Origin: Bacteroidota bacterium
GTDB taxonomy: Bacteria > Bacteroidota > Bacteroidia > Flavobacteriales > Weeksellaceae
Direction: 5' to 3'
DNA: 64,000 bases
Assembly (NCBI GenBank): GCA_023458535.1
Contig: JAEWYW010000048.1
Coordinates: forward strand, 44,394-108,393
The stretch's first letter is position 1. The number at the start of each line of letters is the position of its first letter. The notes under the pieces are model-generated. The model was not told the DNA's origin and searched no databases. It saw only the letters and a list, made by a program, of their open reading frames with translations. Shown one piece after another: positions 60,057 through 64,000 of the stretch. The position numbers were made by a program, and so were the translations under genes.

Positions 60057-61220
60057 ATGAATAAAACCTTCAAATTATATGCTGCAATCTTCATCGTTGT
60101 GATGTTGATTTTGGCATTTTTTGAAGTCAATAAAACTGAGGTGACCAACTGGACGAAAAATTTCAGTGTGAAAGAAAAAACACCATTTGGCCTGTTTGTT
60201 TTCAATCAGGAAGCTGAGCATTTATTTGCAGGAAAACTAGAAAAAACTCAGGAAAATCCTTACAGCTATTACAGCAACCACAAAAAGAAACCTCACAATA
60301 TTCTCGTGATAGAAACTAAAGTGGATCAAACCTCATGGAAAAAAATATTAGAACAGGTTTCCAATGGTTCGGATGCGATGATCATTACCTCCAGATTTCC
60401 GAGGAAGATAGCAGATTCTATAGGCATCGATGTTTCTTATTACGGGGATGTTGAGAAATCTGTACTAAAATTAACAGATGTAAAACTTCAAAATACATTT
60501 ATGGAGATGGATAAATTTCCGTCTTCAGGATCTATTAATTATATTAAGAGTAACTCTGATATCTTGGGAAAGAATGTTACCGGAAATAAAACTGAAGCGG
60601 TAAATTTTATTAAAACAAAATTCGGGAAAGGTAATATTTACATACATACAGAACCGCTTTTTGTAACCAATTATTACCTCTTAAAATCAGGAAATTTCAA
60701 ATATGCAGAAGCTGTTTTCGGATTTCTGGACAATAAAGATATCGTTTGGTTCGTAGACAGCACCAAAGCAGTTTCCACTTCGCCTCTGCGCTTTATACTC
60801 CAACATCCCGCTCTAAAATATGCTTGGTGGATGTTTTTGGGAGGAATGCTTTTGTTTATTATTTTTAATGCAAAACGAAAACAGAGAATTGTTCCCATTA
60901 TTGAACCTTTGAAAAATACATCGGTAGAATTTGTAAAAAGCATAGGAAATTTATACCTCCAAGAAGGCGACTTTCATGATATGATGGCCAAAAAAGCCCA
61001 GTATTTTCTGTATAAGGTACGATTGGATTTTCTGATTGATACTCAAAATTTGGACGATGATTTCGCAAAAAAATTACAGTTAAAAACAGGGAAACCTATA
61101 GAAGATATCAACGAAATAATTAGTTTAATAAAAAAAGCACAAGATCCTTATGCCAGTGTGATGCGTGAAGATTTGGTGCGTATGAATAAGTTGATAGATG
61201 ACATTACAAGGTTCATGTAA
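60057..61220 (+). CDS. DUF4350 domain protein
   Basis: A 387-residue protein with a transmembrane helix at about 6-22, a DUF4350 domain at about 40-210 (KTPFGLFVFNQEAEHLF near the start, and GNIYIHTEPLFVTNYYLL), a second membrane segment at about 260-278 (YAWWMFLGGMLLFIIFNA), and a cytoplasmic tail of about 105 residues with ITRFM at its end. The order TM-domain-TM-tail is the family's usual one. It starts nine bases after the DUF4129 gene and ends 33 before the MoxR gene. The predicted domain resembles a ligand- or sugar-binding Rossmann fold; function unknown. Confidence 0.82.
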   Translation: MNKTFKLYAAIFIVVMLILAFFEVNKTEVTNWTKNFSVKEKTPFGLFVFNQEAEHLFAGKLEKTQENPYSYYSNHKKKPHNILVIETKVDQTSWKKILEQVSNGSDAMIITSRFPRKIADSIGIDVSYYGDVEKSVLKLTDVKLQNTFMEMDKFPSSGSINYIKSNSDILGKNVTGNKTEAVNFIKTKFGKGNIYIHTEPLFVTNYYLLKSGNFKYAEAVFGFLDNKDIVWFVDSTKAVSTSPLRFILQHPALKYAWWMFLGGMLLFIIFNAKRKQRIVPIIEPLKNTSVEFVKSIGNLYLQEGDFHDMMAKKAQYFLYKVRLDFLIDTQNLDDDFAKKLQLKTGKPIEDINEIISLIKKAQDPYASVMREDLVRMNKLIDDITRFM

Positions 61221-61253
61221 GCGTCATTTTCAACATGTAAAAAAAATACTTTT

Positions 61254-62261
61254 ATGGAAAATTTTGAAGAATTACAAGATAAAAATACCCCTCCAAGTTT
61301 TGAAAATCGTTTGAATATGGTTGAACTGCAAAAGAGTTTGGCCGATGTAAAAAACAAAATTTCAAAAGTTATAGTAGGTCAGGAAAGCATGATTGATCAT
61401 CTTTTGGCAGCTCTTTTAGCCAATGGACACGTCATTATTGAGGGTGTTCCAGGAGTGGCAAAGACCATTACAGCAAAGCTTTTGGCAAAAACCATCGATG
61501 TAGATTTCAACAGAATTCAGTTTACACCAGATTTGATGCCGTCAGACATTTTGGGAACTTCTATTTTCAACATGAAGACTTCTGAATTTGAGTTTAAAAA
61601 AGGACCCATATTTTCAAATTTTATTTTAATTGATGAAATCAACCGTTCACCCGCAAAAACGCAAGCCGCTTTATTTGAAGTGATGGAAGAACGCCAGATT
61701 ACCATGGATGGGAACCGTTACGTAATGGAAGAACCTTTTTTGGTGGTCGCTACTCAAAACCCGATAGAGCACGAAGGTACTTACCGACTTCCAGAGGCGC
61801 AATTAGACCGTTTTTTATTTAAAATCGAGGTGAAATATCCAGAACTGGAACAGGAAATTGCCATCATTCAAAATCAGCATCTGAGCAAAGTTGATGATAA
61901 AAGCTCTGTTGTAAACAAAGTTATCAACGCAGCAGAGCTCAAGAAATACCAAAATCTTGTAAAAGACGTCATTGTTGAACCTCAATTAGTAGAATACATC
62001 GCAAAAATAATTGTGAATACCCGAGAAAATCAATTTTTATATCTGGGTGCTTCACCGAGGGCAAGTTTAGCGTTATTAACGGCTTCAAAAGCCATGGCTG
62101 CCATCAGAGGGAGAGATTTTGTAACCCCTGAAGATATTAAAGATGTGAGCTATGCCGTGCTAAGACATAGGGTAGTAGTGTCACCGGAAAGAGAGATGGA
62201 AGGATTAACAGCCGATGAAATTATACGTCAAATTCTGGAAGGCATTGAAATACCAAGATAG
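61254..62261 (+). CDS. MoxR family AAA+ ATPase
   Basis: A 335-residue AAA+ ATPase of the MoxR family, chaperone-like factors that work with DUF58 or von Willebrand A proteins. Seen: Walker A GVPGVAKT at 64-71, Walker B FILIDEIN with Asp127 and Glu128, sensor 1 VATQNPIEHEGTY, and a C-terminal lid with ASPRASLALLTASKAMAAI. The N-terminal 20 residues are a charged lead-in. It is the sixth gene of the run that begins with SpoIIM, and the DUF58 gene is its usual partner, 86 bases downstream. A substrate to be remodelled is unknown. Confidence 0.92.
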   Translation: MENFEELQDKNTPPSFENRLNMVELQKSLADVKNKISKVIVGQESMIDHLLAALLANGHVIIEGVPGVAKTITAKLLAKTIDVDFNRIQFTPDLMPSDILGTSIFNMKTSEFEFKKGPIFSNFILIDEINRSPAKTQAALFEVMEERQITMDGNRYVMEEPFLVVATQNPIEHEGTYRLPEAQLDRFLFKIEVKYPELEQEIAIIQNQHLSKVDDKSSVVNKVINAAELKKYQNLVKDVIVEPQLVEYIAKIIVNTRENQFLYLGASPRASLALLTASKAMAAIRGRDFVTPEDIKDVSYAVLRHRVVVSPEREMEGLTADEIIRQILEGIEIPR

Positions 62262-62347
62262 GAACGTTAGAAATCGTCATTAATAATCTGTAATTTAAAA
62301 TTCATAACTCATAACTCGAAACCTTTCTCTCGCAACTCGCTAAGAAC

Positions 62348-63670
62348 ATGAAAAACCTATATCTCAATAACCGTTTTTTTTATGCACTCATTTTTGTGGG
62401 TGTGTGTTATGTTTTTGCGTTCTTTTTTCCAGTGATGATGTGGGTGGCAACAGTGTTGCTAATAGCAATTATTCTTGCTTTCATTGTAGATACGCTTTTC
62501 ATTTTTAATGCCAAAGATGGAATTGTTGCGCAGAGAATTCTTCCTGAAAAACTTTCAAACGGAGATGAAAATCCTGTAAAAATTGATGTTAAGAATAATT
62601 ATAATTTTAAAGTGTACGCTAGGATTATAGATGAAATACCTTTTCAGTTTCAAAAAAGAGATTTTAATATTGACCGCGAGATCGCTGCAGGCAAAAATTC
62701 TTTTTTCCAATATATTTTAGAACCTAAAGAACGTGGTGAATATAGTTTTGGAGCTCTTAACGTCTATGCAAGTTCGGTGTTAGGTTTTGTGAGCAGAAGA
62801 TACAGGTTTCAAAAAGATGCGATGTTAGCTTCATATCCTTCATTTATTCATTTAAGAAAATATGAATTGATGGCACTTCAGAACGAATTTCTGTTGGGTG
62901 GTTTCAAGAAAATAAGAAAACTGGGACACACCATGGAGTTTGAACAAATAAAAGAGTATGTTCAAGGTGATGATATCAGAACGATCAACTGGAAAGCCAC
63001 TTCCAAACATAATAAACTCATGGTGAACCAATATCAGGATGAAAAATCTCAACGAATTTTTATGTTGATAGATAAGGGCAGAACCATGAAGATGCCTTTT
63101 AATGGATTGAGTTTGTTGGATTATTCCATTAATGCCACTATGGCGCTCTCACATATAATTTTAAAGAAAGGAGACCGTGCGGGGATGATGACTTTTGCAA
63201 AAAAGACGGAAAATAAAGTTGCGGTAGATAACAAATCTGGACAGCTGAAAAAAATTTCCGAAGCACTGTATAATGTTCAAACGAACTTTTACGAGAGCGA
63301 TTACAGCAGGCTGTATCAGGATATTAAATTCAGTATTAACCAGAGGAGTTTAATTCTATTATTCACCAATTTTGAAACTTTGGACGCCGTAAACCGCCAG
63401 ATGAAATATTTACGTGGAATTGCTAAAAATCATTTGTTGGTGGTGATTTTCTTTAAAAATGCTGAACTTCAAAATCTTATTCATAAAAATCCTGAAAATA
63501 TGCAGGAGATTTATGATGAAATTATTGCCGAAAAATTTGAATTTGAGAAGAAACTTATCATTCAAGAATTAAGAAAATACGGTATTTATACACTTTACAC
63601 TTTGCCGGAAAATTTAAGTATAGAAGCCATCAATAAATACTTGGAGATAAAAGCAAGAGGAATTTTGTAA
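62348..63670 (+). CDS. DUF58 protein with degenerate vWA metal site
   Basis: A 440-residue protein. Seen: two hydrophobic segments at about 10-52, a periplasmic-side beta region, then a DUF58 domain (about 185-275) with YVQGDDIRTINWKATSKHNKLMVNQYQ, and a von Willebrand A-like fold. The metal-ion site that is usually DxSxS is here DKGRTM near residue 242, so the first serine is a glycine and the site may not bind metal. The C-terminus (about 370-440) is helical and charged. With the MoxR ATPase it forms the classical MoxR-DUF58 pair. It closes the cluster; an OsmC gene follows 22 bases later. Confidence 0.86.
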   Translation: MKNLYLNNRFFYALIFVGVCYVFAFFFPVMMWVATVLLIAIILAFIVDTLFIFNAKDGIVAQRILPEKLSNGDENPVKIDVKNNYNFKVYARIIDEIPFQFQKRDFNIDREIAAGKNSFFQYILEPKERGEYSFGALNVYASSVLGFVSRRYRFQKDAMLASYPSFIHLRKYELMALQNEFLLGGFKKIRKLGHTMEFEQIKEYVQGDDIRTINWKATSKHNKLMVNQYQDEKSQRIFMLIDKGRTMKMPFNGLSLLDYSINATMALSHIILKKGDRAGMMTFAKKTENKVAVDNKSGQLKKISEALYNVQTNFYESDYSRLYQDIKFSINQRSLILLFTNFETLDAVNRQMKYLRGIAKNHLLVVIFFKNAELQNLIHKNPENMQEIYDEIIAEKFEFEKKLIIQELRKYGIYTLYTLPENLSIEAINKYLEIKARGIL

Positions 63671-63692
63671 ATTTGAAATTAAAATAAATCTT

Positions 63693-64000
63693 ATGAAAAT
63701 TATCTTAAATAGAATTAATGACGACTATCTTTTTGAATGCACCAACTCAGCTGGAAATTCTATTTTGTTAGACAACACTTCACAGCCTGGCGCTAAAGGA
63801 GTTTCACCCATGGAAAGCGTGCTGATGGCTGTTGCAGGATGCAGCGGAATAGATGTGGTTTCGATTCTTAAAAAACAAAGACAAAATATCACATCCTTTA
63901 AAGCAGAAGTGGAAGGTGAGCGTGTTGTGATAGATGATGCCAAACCTTTTAAAAGCATAACTGTGAAGTTTATTTTAGAAGGTGATATAGATTCCAAAAA
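63693..64000 (+). CDS. OsmC family protein, truncated by window end
   Basis: The first 102 codons of an OsmC/Ohr-type protein. Seen: NSAGNSILLDNTSQPGAKGVSPMESVLMAVAGCSGIDV, with the first redox cysteine at Cys50, and the following IDVVSILKKQRQ helix, as in the OsmC subfamily. The second cysteine should lie past the window edge. The start is the ATG at 63693, 22 bases after the DUF58 gene, so it may be the last gene of that operon or have its own promoter. OsmC proteins reduce organic hydroperoxides. Confidence 0.85.
   Translation, partial: MKIILNRINDDYLFECTNSAGNSILLDNTSQPGAKGVSPMESVLMAVAGCSGIDVVSILKKQRQNITSFKAEVEGERVVIDDAKPFKSITVKFILEGDIDSK

Noticed and set aside
1..64000. tRNA, rRNA, prophage, insertion sequence or defence island
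   Set aside because: No cloverleaf, rRNA stretch, integrase, transposase or known defence gene was recognised on either strand.

Overview
The window reads as chromosomal core DNA of a member of the Bacteroidota, class Flavobacteriia, most likely the Chryseobacterium group (Weeksellaceae). This rests on protein content and signal style: AT-rich DNA, TAnnTTTG-type promoter boxes just upstream of starts, few Shine-Dalgarno sequences, Flavobacteriia-type unknown families (DUF3109, DUF6427, DUF4129, DUF4350, DUF5715), a TonB receptor with a carboxypeptidase-regulatory-like N-terminus, an OmpA protein with thrombospondin type 3 repeats, and a LtaS-like sulfatase in a Gram-negative setting. The genus is an inference. 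About 62 protein genes are packed on both strands. I see no tRNA, rRNA, CRISPR array, insertion sequence, integrase or phage gene. No stretch longer than 300 bases lacks a gene; the longest gaps (23924-24179, 27222-27426, 20114-20299) hold promoters, operator-like dyads or hairpins.

Layout. 8-4181 (minus): a YbdK-type carboxylate-amine ligase, an ATP-grasp ligase and two alpha/beta-hydrolase esterases. 4338-8999 (plus): glycogen synthesis genes glgB-glgA-glgC. 9117-14834: a membrane-anchored SRPBCC protein, the 2-oxoglutarate dehydrogenase genes sucA-sucB, then apaG. 14871-17398 (minus): a DnaQ-like exonuclease with a tandem repeat before its start, a glycosyltransferase and an LpxL-like acyltransferase. 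17480-20113: thioredoxin-like protein, aldehyde dehydrogenase, ComF. 20300-23161 (plus): QueD-like enzyme, LpxH, LuxE-like protein and an MmcB-like putative nuclease. 23198-26852: aquaporin, M15-like peptidase, ABC-F protein. 26871-30388: a probable metal-uptake group (small Cys/His protein, TonB receptor, His-rich lipoprotein). 30530-35661: trigger factor, LolA-like protein, M16 peptidase. 35739-40326 (mostly minus): DUF3109, DUF6427, universal stress protein, FAH-family enzyme, a second exonuclease, pssA. 40411-45150 (plus): LtaS-like enzyme, DUF2147, an ECF sigma factor with a membrane partner, pdhB. 45186-51286: DUF3817, nadD-recJ, M48 protease, a hypothetical protein, a YbiT-like ABC-F. 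51392-56447: smpB, OmpA, YebC, a phosphoesterase-glycosyltransferase pair, GNAT. 56554-63670: an RDD gene diverging from a run of SpoIIM, polytopic membrane protein, DUF4129, DUF4350, MoxR ATPase and DUF58 protein. The window ends inside an OsmC gene.

Working together. Central carbon (sucAB, pdhB) and storage (glgBAC) are mostly complete blocks. Envelope functions recur: LpxH, LpxL-like, PssA, LtaS-like, two glycosyltransferases, OmpA, two metalloproteases. The least understood unit, and my best candidate for an undescribed system, is the 56554-63670 membrane/MoxR module. The metal-uptake trio with two operator-like dyads is second and the YbdK/ATP-grasp/esterase cluster third. All functions are inferred by reading; no database search was possible.
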